Assembly (NCBI GenBank): GCA_025529335.1
Contig: JAMYHX010000009.1
Span: 124,001 to 188,000, forward strand
Origin: Rhizopus sp. PT2906
Lineage: Eukaryota; Mucoromycota; Mucoromycetes; Mucorales; Rhizopodaceae
Direction of reading: 5' to 3'
Length of the DNA: 64,000 nt
The position numbers and the translations under genes were made by a program. Shown here in pieces: positions 1 to 11,037 of this stretch (the first letter of the stretch is position 1; every line of letters starts with the position of its first letter). Below the pieces are notes generated by a model, which made no database searches, had not been told where the DNA came from, and saw only the letters and a list, made by a program, of their open reading frames with translations.

Positions 1-622
1 TTTCTGTTTCTTCACATGAAGGAACTACTAAAGAGACCGAGATAACAAAGGTACTTTTTAAAGGAAGCAAAAAACTGTGTACGAAAGTTAATTGTTTTAG
101 GGGCCTGTGTTTTCAGCAGAATTTAGACAAGAAATGCAAAAAGAAATCGAACGAAATTTGAACCTAAGAAATGAGATACGACACCGAATCATCACTGCTG
201 ATAATGCATACACAGATAAAAAGAAGTCTGGAGAAGGATTAAAATACTTGGTGTCAGAAAGAGAAAGCATAAGTGCAGCCAGTTTGTCAACAAGCACGAG
301 TTCATCTACAAGTTCATCTATATTAAACGTCATGAAAAAAGATATATTGAATACCCACCATGAAGAAGATCAGCAACAACAACAACAACAAGCAATGCCT
401 AAAGCACCTGTTCTAAGGCCAGCTAGCTTCCTTACTGGATTTAGTGGATTTGGCTCAGAAGGACTGGGTATGGGAGGTAATTTTATTACAAGAGGCATGC
501 CGCCCCGTACCTTTACCAGTTCAGGCAGTAGAAATAACGAACCAAGCATATCCACACGATTTTTCCAACGACTTACTTCACGTCTGGAAGACTATGAAAA
601 GAAGACAAACAATAATCATTAA
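1..622 (+). CDS. 3' part of an unrecognised protein gene (5' end outside window)
   Basis: I do not recognise this protein. An open frame runs from base 3 to 50, a GT-AG intron fits at 51-100 (donor gtactt, acceptor gttttag), and the frame continues in phase from 101 to the TAA at 620-622. The 5' end lies outside the window, so length and start are unknown. The visible residues are charged near the N-side (many E, K and R), followed by a Ser/Thr-rich stretch, a short poly-Gln run from about base 372 and a Gly/Phe-rich segment (GFSGFGSEGLGMGG). It ends with a basic, probably helical tail (RFFQRLTSRLEDYEKK). There are no membrane segments or catalytic motifs. The low-complexity make-up suggests a largely disordered nuclear or cytoplasmic protein. 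The next gene on the same strand starts about 100 bp downstream. Confidence 0.6.
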
Positions 623-725
623 ATAAAAAAAAAAAAAGTTTATTCTTGTTGTCGGCTTTGATAATTTAGTGGCATTATTTTTGGAACCTTTTATTTCTTT
701 ATTCTTTTTTTAAATTCGCATAAAC

Positions 726-3191
726 ATGATGACGCCTCTCAGTGGAGAGGTTGATTCTGACTCCTCAACTTCTTCAAGCGAGGAAGAATGGGTCATAACC
801 TCTGTAGATAAAAAACAAGTCAACAAGAAGAGCTCACCAAAATTAGTCTTGAACACTAGTTCAAAAACACATTCTTCAACATCATCCCTTTCCAACCTAC
901 AAAAGTCTTCTTCAAGCTCGGCCTGTTCAAGCAAAAATGATTCACCCATTATACATTCTGCACCTTTACAATACATTTCTAACAACGAGATAAAGAATAT
1001 ATGCGTTCAAAGTGATGCTAAAGCGCTTATTAGTCAACTTGTATGTGTGTACAAGAGTGCAGATATCTTTTTGAAGATCAGAGATATAGAAACACAATCC
1101 TCAATGACGTTCGAAATGAGACTTAAAGAACATATGGCACTTTGTGAAGATTCATGTGATTTTATTATTGTAAGTTGTTGTTGTTTTTTTTTAAACAAGA
1201 AATAACTCCCCTTTTTTTATATTCAAGAACTGTTTAGAAGAACTCTCGGTCTATTTTTCAGAAAATCCAAAGATAAAAGAACTTACACCCAAATTTCGGC
1301 GATTGCTGACCGAGGTACTGTGTAAAGGTCTTTACTATTTCTTGGAAACGCCTATCCATGAACGACAAACCAACATTGACAATGGGCCTGATCTGATCTC
1401 ATTTGACGATGATGAAGTGGTTGTGCCTGCTCAGACGACACAAGGAGAGATGGATCTGATCTCTTTTGATGAACCTGAAATGCTTATACCAGTAGATCAT
1501 GCAGACTTTGAGGATGACGATGACTATGATAGTTCAGATGACGAAGAAATTCCTGTCATCAATCTGTCCTCTCCTATCGATAAATATGTCATCTTACCCA
1601 AACATCAAAACAAACTAGTTGACAAGATTGACACGATCCCTTCACCGGTCATCGTTTACTATGCAATAGACGCTTTTAAGCTGCAAGATGTTATCGCTTG
1701 CGGTTGTCCACGTGAAGAGGATGGTGTCAGATTGGTCCGCAAATTAATAAAATATGGGTATTTTAATGAAGCCATTACGGCCATCAAGAAATTAGACCTC
1801 TTTCCTCGTTTTGACATCCCAGCTATAGCTACCGACCTGTTCACGTCAGGACAAGGCATGCTTCTGCCGACGCTTGTCAGCCAACGGCCGATCTTGCAGC
1901 GAGAATTACTTGACTTTATTGACAAGCAGCTGAGATTCAGTTTCGCGGGATCACTAGGGATTGTGGCACCCGAACGACTGAGCAATGTTGACGAGGTACA
2001 ACAGTTATCAAGATTGAAAGAACGCAAGTTTCAAAAAGACCTTGTGACATGTGGAACAAAAGTGGCTCAGGAACTCAAGATTGGCATTGAGGAGTATTAT
2101 TTCATTCATTTGTCGCAGCGATACGCGTGTCTTCGATGGATCCTTGCTCAACGCGCTATTCAACAAATGGAAGATCAAGACTTGTCAATTGAAAAGAGCA
2201 GCAACTACAACGGGCTGATTGACTATGTGTGCGAAAATGATCCGGCATTGACTAAATTGACAATCAAGGAACTGACGGATATGGGGGATACCAAGTCAGC
2301 GGCCTATTTTGCTACCTGTTATAAAGAGGAAGCATTTTACTGCAAGTACAATGCATTGCCTCTGAGTGAACGGTCAGTGGGTATCGTCAAGGGTGAGCAA
2401 TTGTCTCGTCATTGGACTTCTCTTCCGCCGAAAAAGCCAAGTAATCCAAATAAATTACCTTATTACGAGCTTCCTCCACATGCGGTCACCGTGATGGTTG
2501 ATTCAGAAAAGACGTTGATGTTTATGAAGGATATCTTGTCACAATCGCACAGATGCGGTATTGATACGGAATGGGTACCTGCATTTGCTAAGCAAGGATC
2601 ACCTGGAAAGACTGCCTTGATGCAGATTGCTTCCGACATTAAAGGCTATATATTCTTAGTTGACCTCAAGACAATCTTTGCTTCTGACAATAAACTGCTT
2701 TATCGGTGGATTGAGAAAATCTTGCAATTCTTATTTGAGGACGAAGAAATTTTGAAAATAGGTAAAGAAAAGAAAAGTTAAAAAAGATCACACTATTTAC
2801 ATCAGTGTAGCCTTTGACTTCTCTGGCGATTTTGATCTATTAAAACAAGCTATACCTTCTTCACGCCGCTGGGACGTGGTCAGATTATTTGACCTCAAGT
2901 CACTTCCTCCACCTAATTCAGATAAACCCGTCACGGGTGGTCTAGCAGGTGTTGTTGCCACCTATTTGGGATACACTCTCAACAAGAGACAACAGATCAG
3001 CAATTGGGAAAAGCGACCGTTGACAGAAGCTCAAGTGACTTATGCAGGTAATATGACATATTTATAATCTATATCCCTTCACTCATCTTTTTCCTATAGC
3101 TTGCGATGCTTACTGTTTGTTACATATATACGAAACTCTGTGTAAATTGAATCACTCTTTTATTAGGAAATCGTCTTCTTTGGCAAGATAG
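726..3191 (+). CDS. mut-7/EXD3/Nibbler-like 3'-5' exonuclease
   Basis: Exons 726-1169, 1228-2761, 2811-3047 and 3100-3191 join in frame to 768 residues. The C-terminal third carries a DnaQ-like DEDDy exonuclease domain. Exo I is GIDTEW (D594, E596), Exo II is FDFSGD (D662/D666) and Exo III is YAACDAYC (Y737, D741). Exo III becomes visible only after the last intron is removed. The N-terminal two thirds are acidic and then helical, as in C. elegans MUT-7 and human EXD3 (about 880-910 aa). The family trims the 3' ends of small RNAs (Nibbler) or supports RNA silencing (MUT-7). An RNAi or small-RNA role here is inference from the family. The start is the first ATG after an upstream in-frame break; an adjacent second ATG (729) could also serve. 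Confidence 0.85.
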
Positions 3192-3271
3192 GATATGAAA
3201 TATGATACCAACTATAACAAAAATAACAATGATATAATTTAACTTATATTCTCTCTTTATCATTACTTCCT

Positions 3272-3273
<2 letters not shown>

Positions 3274-3308
<35 letters not shown>
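3274..3308. repeat. poly-T homopolymer, about 35 nt
   Basis: An uninterrupted T run of about 35 bases lies in the 3' flank of the exonuclease gene, followed by CT-rich sequence up to about 3430. Read on the minus strand it would be a poly-A run. No retroelement body is visible beside it. Confidence 0.9.
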
Positions 3309-3459
3309 CTATTGTGAAAGTAATGAACTGACCCGACTTCCTGTGTCACAAATGGTTAATTTACATGATGTCTCTTTTCTTTCCTCTCCTATTTTCTTTC
3401 TTCTTTCTTTCTTTCTTCTTTTTTTTTCTTTCCTTTGAACACATATTAAAAAGGGTGTC

Positions 3460-4861
3460 ATGGTTACTATTCAAAAGATTGTAAGATATACTCAATAAAT
3501 ATACAAGTAAAAAACGACCATTGATATGACCATTTAGCGAGATCGGATCAACCAATCAAAGTGGACACAAATGTATGTTAGGTTCGCTTGTTTACAAGGA
3601 ATCGTCATCATCGTCCTTCAAGCAGTAATAGCTTATTATAATACAAAGCAACTCAACAAAGGATTAGAACCTAATGCAATAGAAATATACAACTTGGATA
3701 GTAATGAAACAATAGATATCAATCGAGCCATTGATCGACTTAGGCGTATAAAATGGGAAAATATTGCCTTTATTGGCTTTCAATGCTGGTTTGTAGCAAT
3801 GTCATTTGATGCAGTAAGTTGATTATTCAAGTATACAAGAAGCTGATGGATGTTAGACAGTATACCAAAATGCAGCAGAGGTATTGGCTTTGGCTGTCAT
3901 GAATTTTGCATGTGCTATATCTGCTGCGTTGGAGGTGGTTGATGGAAAGAGATGGTTGGCTATTTTGACAAACGTCAAAGTGAAGCATAATGTGCTCCTC
4001 GATATCACAGCAATTCAAACAGCTTATAAAGTCGAGATTGGATTATCTGCCTGTGTCGCACTCTTTGCTATTGTATTTGCATACATGTCATATGCAGTGA
4101 CTAAAGAATTTGGATGGAAGATTTATAAGAAGATTGGTGCTGATATATCAATACAACGTAAATATTTACTTTTACTGCGCACATAAAGACTAAACCCCTT
4201 TCTTTATCATCTTTAGGCATGTATCGAACAGTTCAATTTTTTGTATTGGCACTAAAGATTGATATCTTTATCGAGTTCTTGGTTTCTGTCTTTTATCTCA
4301 TTCAATTTGCTCTCAAGCAAGGATTTCATACATGGCATCTATTTTTGTTTATTGTCATCACTGCACTGATGTTACCAATGTTGTATTTTGGAAGATATGC
4401 TGTAAGATGTTATATTGATGATGGCTCTTCTTTATGGTTCAATTCATCTTTATATAGGTTGCTAGTGAGAACCCATACCAGATGATGATTTTTGTGTTTT
4501 TCCAGGTCTGTATTGTTATACAGTTAGTACTGATTGGTATAGAAGCAATGCAACCAGGAGATTATTGGTATATCTGGATATGCTTTGGTAAGCTATACTC
4601 TGTCTATCGTTCAGTCATATCTAATATCTCTATAGTTATTCTCGGTGGAATATTAGCCATTGTAAGTTTATCATATATTATATGATCAACATGTCACACA
4701 CACATTCTTTCTCTTTCTAGGTCTCTGCTGTGCTTGGACTTGTATGTATGACACATTTTGGAAAAGGATTGAAGCCATATATTCAAAGAGGAGAAAATAA
4801 GGAAAAGGTTGCTGATAATACCCAAAGGAATGACCAATCATGGACAATTGACGAAGAATGA
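3460..4861 (+). CDS. UPF0658-type multi-spanning (Golgi) membrane protein
   Basis: Seven exons (3460-3480, 3538-3813, 3857-4157, 4217-4401, 4458-4587, 4636-4661, 4721-4861) give 359 residues. The protein has about seven hydrophobic segments, a short cytosolic-type N-terminus (MVTIQKI then RDRINQSKWTQ) and a polar C-tail. The first exon is only 21 nt and is inferred from a good donor (gtaaga) and acceptor (atttag) in phase. Pattern similarity is to the fungal UPF0658 Golgi membrane protein family (S. pombe C23H3.04 type), whose biochemical role is unknown. Motifs supporting this are DATVYQNAAEV after the first helices and FGRYAVASENPYQM near the end. The stop lies 36 bp from the stop of the convergent PWI gene. 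Family assignment is from memory of the pattern, so it is moderately certain. Confidence 0.65.
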
Positions 4862-4897
4862 TCTTTAATGTAAAACAATACCACTAATAATAATAAA

Positions 4898-5797
4898 CTA
4901 ATATCTTGGACTTCTTCTCCTTCTTGATTCACGATGACGGTGTCTATCATCATGTCTGCTATGGTAACTATCTCTTTCATGACGACGATGATGTCTTCTT
5001 GGAGAACGAGAACGGGATCGAGATGGACTATAACTCTTTCTTCTTCGCTCTCTACTTCTACTACGGTGATCCTAGAAGAAAAATAAAATAAAATAAATGG
5101 GTTGACATGACAACAGACAGCCCAACTTACAAAGCGCGACTTTCTCTCTTCCTTGAGATCGTCCATTTCTTCATTTCTTCGTCTTTTGATCGTTTCCATC
5201 ACTGAATCACGTTCGGCTCGCTTTGCTTCTTCTCTTTCTCTCTTTTTACGTAATTCCTCCTTCTTTTGTTCTATAAATATTGCAGGGATACCGCCTACAG
5301 AATTTTGAGCACTTAATAATAAGTTCCAAAGTTCTTTAACGAATACTTTTGCGTTGTTCTCCAAGAAGCCAGTCAAGTTGATTTGCATCATTTTTGGATC
5401 GATATTCTGAATATGTAAAGGGCATTAGTGTATGCTTACATACACTATTGTCTTACCTCTTCTTCCAACAAACTGGCCGCATAATCAGCAACAACTTCAT
5501 CTTCAAATCCAAGTAATTCAGTGACTTTGTTTGCAATCCATGGTCTGATAACGTCAAGATTGACCTTTTTCATGTCCACCTAATCTTTGGTGTCAGTAAA
5601 TTGTTGTTCTTTATAATGTTTTAATATTTACTTTTTTATCAAATTCAGGTGGAAAAGACATGGTCTTCAAGAGCTTCTTTTCTTTATTACTAAATCGACT
5701 ATCTTGGTCTGCACTTGTACCCTATTCATATAATTAATCTCTTGCTTTTCTTTATGTTTGTTCTCTCTTTTACTTTAAAAAATCCAGCATCACCCAT
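4898..5797 (-). CDS. PWI-domain splicing factor, SRRM1/SRm160-like
   Basis: Five exons (5774-5797, 5632-5721, 5457-5579, 5131-5406, 4898-5071, read on the minus strand) give 228 residues. Residues about 40-115 form a PWI domain: the segment VNLDVIRPWIANKV contains the Pro-Trp-Ile signature, followed by ELLGFEDEVVADY and INLTGFLENNAKVF, all typical of SRRM1. A basic coiled segment follows (KKREREEAKRAERD). The last exon encodes an Arg/Ser/His tail (SRSRSRSPRR and similar), so this is an SR-related protein. SRRM1 binds RNA/DNA through the PWI domain and coactivates pre-mRNA splicing and 3'-end processing. The fungal protein is much shorter than human SRRM1 (about 900 aa) because the RS tail is reduced. 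The start is MGDAGFFKGTSADQD, which matches the family N-terminus. Confidence 0.9.
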
Positions 5798-5828
5798 TTT
5801 TATTTATTAGGAAAAGAAAAAAGATTTT

Positions 5829-7629
5829 TTATTGATTCTCCAAGACTTGCATTAAATCCATAACTTGACGAGTTAATTTTTCAATCATTTTTTCCTTTTC
5901 TTCAACCTGTTTCTTTAAAAGAGCATTATTCTTGGTCAAAGATTTGGTTACCTAACCATTTATTTATTAGATGACATATCATTCGTAAATATCAATTTAC
6001 CGCTTTTTCTTCATTCAAGTTGTTTTGGACCTTGTCATATCTTTCCTTGACTTGAGCAACCTTTTTATCCATTCGATCCTTTTCTTTCTTGTTTTCTATT
6101 AATATATGTTTGAGATTAGTGTCTGTTTCTTTTAGATGTTCTTGTGCTTGTTGGACACTGTTCAGATAATCTGTCATTCTTTGTATTTCACTTTCTATAT
6201 TTGATGCTTGTTTGGTGAGGGCATCTAATTGATCTTCATAATACATTCTTTGTGAATCCATCTGTGACGTGAGCATAAAGGTATATTCGGTTGATATATT
6301 CTCAAGTTTATTCATCATACCATCTGTCGGTCGAATGATAGATGGATTCTTGGTAGAGCTGTCTCCTGACTTGGGTTCATCCTCATCGTGGCTATGACCT
6401 AAACTACTCTTGCTGCTATTGGCTTCATTAGGCGGTAATTCCACAATGGCTCCATCCACCATATTCTGTAGCAATCGATGAACGTATCCATCACCTAGAT
6501 AGTCCCATATTCTCTGTGTCTCAATCTCTAGAGCGTATAAATGATTCGTAGCCATATAATGATCATAAGCATGTGCTTCTTGATATCTACCACAGCCTAT
6601 ATGTCCACAAATCATACATATCCAAAGACTATCTGTTGATTGACATTCAAAGCACTCACCACATAACTGTTGTTGCATTTGAGGTTGCCGTCTTGGATCG
6701 GTAAGCACTGGTCTTTGTGAGTGTCTACAGACCGAACATTTTCCATGTCCCCACTTGTCAATACAATAACACTGTACCGTATGTCGACACTGAATGCTGA
6801 GTAATCCAGTAATACTCTCGTCCATACGCTCTAGACAGACAGGACATGTAGGTAATTCTAAATCAGTTACTTTTCTCACAAGGTCTTGGCTTAATGTATC
6901 CTTCATATAAGGGAACTGCTTTTTATCTGAAATAAGGTACGTTTCGAGCTTATTGGATGCTAAATAGACAGCATGGCTAATCTCTGGTTCACTCATACTA
7001 AATCGTCTGCCATTGTATTTCCGATAGCACATGAATGCAGAACGTCTATCTCTAAACTTGAGCAAGACTGTATACTTGTTGGGTGAAAAGTCTTGAATGA
7101 ATCGATACTGGATGATATCGTCTTGGGTTGCACCAAGAAACTGCATAAAATCCTCGTTTGACATGTAGGAAGGAACGGCCAAGATACAGATGACACGGTC
7201 CGTATCGTCTTGTTGATCCTGTTCCTTATTGAGTGATTCGTCTTGAGCAATTCTAGTATCTGGTAAATCTGTGTGATGCCAATCTCTATAGAGATGTAAC
7301 ACACCATAGCCAAGTTGAACATCAACTGTAGATTGATTGTCAACTGCATGTAATTCGATTTGACCCAAACGAAAGTCAATTTTTTCACCTAGAGACTGGT
7401 TCGATTGTTGCAACTTGGGCATCTCAATAGGTGTAGGCGGACTATTTTCATGAACACTAATCGATGGTTTTCGTATTGTCGTTGTCTTTTGCTCTATTGG
7501 CTGATGTGGATAAGAATCAAAGTGATCTGAACAATTCTTGACAGCAGAAAAGTCACTAAACAAGTCTGTTGGTAGATCCAAAGTAGGATCTGGTGTGTAC
7601 AAGATGCATTTCAAATGATAGTAATACAT
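5829..7629 (-). CDS. BRAP2/ETP1-like RING and UBP zinc-finger E3 ubiquitin ligase
   Basis: Two exons (6001-7629 and 5829-5951) give 583 residues, close to human BRAP (592) and yeast Etp1 (585). The N-terminal BRAP2 RRM-like domain spans about residues 145-235. The RING finger is at about 262-302 (CPVC ... C-H ... C-DKWGHGKCSVC). The UBP-type zinc finger is at about 322-390 (CGEC ... CMICGHIGCGRY ... H). A long coiled coil runs from about 440 to the C-terminus, and the second exon supplies its last 40 residues. The UBP finger binds free ubiquitin C-termini and the RING gives E3 activity. Human BRAP retains nuclear-localisation-signal cargo and tunes Ras-MAPK signalling, while yeast Etp1 acts in ethanol and stress responses. 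The exact role here is unknown. Confidence 0.92.
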
Positions 7630-8285
7630 GAAGAGAAGAGGTACGCTACAGTCACACCGAATTGGTATTCGTACTGGGCAAAAATTTAAACTATTTCTGG
7701 ATCAAGTTATTACATATCTGATGTGATCTACCTTTCTAAAACCCAACATTGTGAAGATCTACCACCTAATTTTGTTGTGATAACACAGTTATTGAGAGAT
7801 TAATTAATGTTGTCAGTGCTGTATTTATCCCATAAATAAAGTGGCACCATTGGGAAGAGCCAGGCACAAGCAAAAGTTGCCAGAACCAGATGCTAAGAAA
7901 CTTATGGATTTAGATCGCTACCAAAACTATCGTCAACTTGTGTCTAAGGACAATGAAGTATTATAAGTAGACCGCGATATAAAGGAAGAGAGTGCTCGAA
8001 ACCACCATTTATTAAAAAGCCTGCAAAAAAGCTCGAGACTCCTACAGATCCTATATGTCAGAGCAGATATGATAGCCACTTGACCTTGTCATTGAAGGGA
8101 GGCTCTCATCAAGAAGGGTTGGAATAATGGCTGGTACTGTTGAAAGAACAGCTCAGCATTACGCGAAGCGTTTTCCTGGTAAAAGGAAGTTTCGAAACAA
8201 AAAACCAATAGATGAATTATTCTTTTTGGAGATACAATTTATTCTAACAATAACAAAAGGAAAATATTTACATTCAAGTAGACAT
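7630..8285. other. Intergenic stretch with a possible decayed transposase helix-turn-helix
   Basis: No intact gene is visible between the divergently read 5' side of BRAP2 and the 3' end of the Rrp5-like gene. Short plus-strand coding-like bits occur: a frame through about 7841-7965 (segment PLGRARHKQKLPEPD) and another at 8127-8210 reading GTVERTAQHYAKRFPG. The latter resembles the helix-turn-helix of Mucorales Tc1/IS630-type transposases. Both bits end in stops and no DDE domain follows, so this is at most a relic. Confidence 0.35.
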
Positions 8286-11037
8286 CTATTCATCATCTTC
8301 TTCATCATCGTCATCATCTACTTCTGGTTTTTCTTCTTCTTCATCGTCGCTGTCGTCATCCTCTTCTTCTTTATTATCTTTCATTTCTTCATCTTCATCT
8401 TCACCTTCATCTTCACCTTCATCTACTTCAGGCATTTCCTCATCACTATCAGAATCTTCAACTGTTTGTCCTTCTTGCTTAGGCCCATCCTTTCTTTCGA
8501 TCACACTCTTCTTTAGTGAAGCCTCTAAACGTTCTTGTTCACGGTCGATGTGAATGATCTTTAGCTGCACACAGTCGCCAATCTTGTACAAGCTCTTCCA
8601 GTTTTCCACAAACTCGTCTGATAAGTTACCAATCTTCACACGGGCTGAAATAGTCTTGCTGAGCTTCAAGAAGACACCAGCATCGGTGATATTGGTAATA
8701 TAACCTTGATAGCACACTCCACGGCGAACATCTGAAAACTTTTTGAGGCCATTCTTTTTAGCGACTGTTCTGAGATGATTATCCTTTTTAACTGCCTTCT
8801 TCACTGGTTTCTTTTCACTCTTTTCTGTCTTTTCCTTTTTATCCTTCTTTTCCTTCTTTGTCACTTGCTTCTCCTTCTTTTTCTTGTGAGCAATGCATGA
8901 CACAATGAGCTTGTTTGCTGAGGGGTCCACTCTCAAGACAGTTGTCTTGACAGTCTGACCCACATTGTACACTGTGCTCAAATCAGCTACATGAGCTTCA
9001 GTCATCTCGCTTCCAGGCACAAATGCGCTGATGTTATTGTAATAAGCAACCACACAGCCATTTTTCTTGATAGCCATAATCACACCATGGCTGATATCAC
9101 CTTCATGAATATCAGCCAAGTTTTGGAAGATAGGATATTCACTATTGATCAATGATTTCTTCAGTGTCAGGATGACTCGTTGTCTTTCAGGATCAATCTT
9201 GAGTACACGGCATTCGACCTTTTTGCCTGATTTAAACTTGTATTCGGGATGACTTAACTTGACATCAGCCATATGCACAGCAGGCACAAGCGCGTTGATC
9301 GATTTGGATATCTTGACAATGACACCAGCAGGAACGAGTTTTTCAACAACACCCTCGACCATGGATCCAATCTCAATATCGGTCACACGCAAGTATTTTT
9401 CAGCCAGGACACTAGGTTGTAAGGTAAGCACGAGGGTGGCATCGACAGGATTATAGGACAGAACACGGGCACGGTGTGTGGATCCAATTTTGTAGTCACC
9501 AGCTGTTGCAGAAAGACTGGGCACACGTTCATCAGCGAGACGCGAGATATGAACAAAACCGGTGACGCCATCCAGACTGTCAAGGGTGACCCAGATACCA
9601 CCGTTGCTCACACGATATACCTTGGTATTATCCAAGAAGGAGCCGACAGGGAACACGTCACCAACAAACTTGTCAGATTTGGTGCCATTTGCTAATACAG
9701 GTACGTCTAATTCCAACACGTGTGGCAGAATGGATCCGCCAATTGCCTTTTCTTCAGTATTTAAAATGGTAAAGAGTGTACGGAAAACGAGCTTTTGTCC
9801 CAATTTGAAGCTGGTTTCAATATCCATATTAGCAGGAATGTGTGTTGCATCAATCGTAACTTTGTAAAGGCCCATCATCTTGAGAACCAGACCGTTATTT
9901 TGAACTGTTTCAATCATGCCTGATACTCGCTGACCGGGAAGAACAGAGGTGATGCGCGAGAAAGGATTTTCGATGGTGCTGTTGGCAATCTTGCTTCGAT
10001 CGATAGTCACATTGGCTATACGTTTGTTCGTCTTTTCGACAAGGCATTCAACATATTGTCCCACTGAAAGCTCTTCGTTTCGGTTGTATTTTTCAATATA
10101 TGATTTGGCTTCTTTTGTAGGTAAGAATCCAGTCAAATCCTTAACACCCAAATCTAACACATAACCGTGGTCTTCAACACTCTTGACAGTGGCTCCCAAT
10201 GTCTATCATACGAAAAAAGTCAATCTTTGATCGCTTCATAAAGTATATAATCTTACCACTCCAGGAGTCGTATCCACTTTTAGTAAATCCTCATTGACGA
10301 CTTGTGGTTTCAAGCTCAATTCAATCGGCCTCTTTGCCTTTTCTTCCAGTGCTGGAAGATTGGTGATCTTACAACGAAGCCATTGACCAACGTAAAACAT
10401 ATTGTTTAAACTAGGCATCTTACTTTCTTCTTCATCCATATCCTCATCTTCATCGTTTGCAATTTTTTGAATGGTTTCGGTAAGTGCATCAGAGATTTCT
10501 GTGATAGGTATAACACCGACAAGTTGATGAGGTAAAGAAACAAACAATTCAAGTTCGTTGATACGGGAAACACAACCTAAAAGGCATGTACCAACAGTAA
10601 GTTTCTACATATTCATGGTTAATAATCATATAAGCATAGACAATTCAAATTACCTTGAACGTCAGTTGTTCAATGTATGCTTTATCCGATTTAGGCTTCT
10701 CAGCTGGTTTGGCTGTAGTTTTTGTCTTCTTGTTGGGCTTTCTCTTCTTTTTGGCAGGTTCCGAATCAGTAAAGGCGGAATCTGCATTCTTTGTTGTCTA
10801 TAAAAGCGTTCATGTGTTAGTGAATAATTTACTTGTTGAACAAAAAACACTTACAGATTCAAACAGATCTTTGGCTGCTTGATTAGCGATCTCTCTGTGT
10901 TCGAGAGGGGTCAAGGCACTTGCTCCACCACGAGGAAAACTTTCTTCAGCATTAGATGATATAGTGACAGCTGTAGCATCGACAGTCGTCTTTGTTGGTG
11001 CTGCTTCAGCAGAAGTGCTATTCTTTCTTTTGGCCAT
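8286..11037 (-). CDS. Rrp5-like S1-repeat protein, short form lacking the TPR half
   Basis: Four exons (10855-11037, 10654-10797, 10257-10604, 8286-10202) join in phase to 863 residues. A Lys-rich N-terminus is followed by about seven S1 RNA-binding repeats. These begin near residues 110 and 226, then at VLPGQRVSGMIE, FPVGSFLDNTKV, IEIGSMVEGVVE, IHEGDISHGVIM and VRRGVCYQGYIT. A Lys-rich linker precedes the last repeat and the protein ends in a strongly acidic tail (poly Asp/Glu). S1 composition and order match Rrp5/PDCD11, which binds pre-rRNA and is needed for both 18S and 5.8S processing in the nucleolus. Canonical Rrp5 (about 1,700-1,870 aa) has about 12 S1 repeats plus C-terminal TPR/HAT repeats. 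Here about five S1 repeats and all TPRs are missing and the frame ends in a clean TAG, with no TPR coding in the next 650 bp. Confidence 0.8.

Noticed and set aside
8127..8516. 129-codon plus-strand frame over the end of the Rrp5-like gene
   Set aside because: Most of it is antisense of the acidic tail, producing Phe/Ile runs; only the first 30 codons are of interest and they are treated as a relic.
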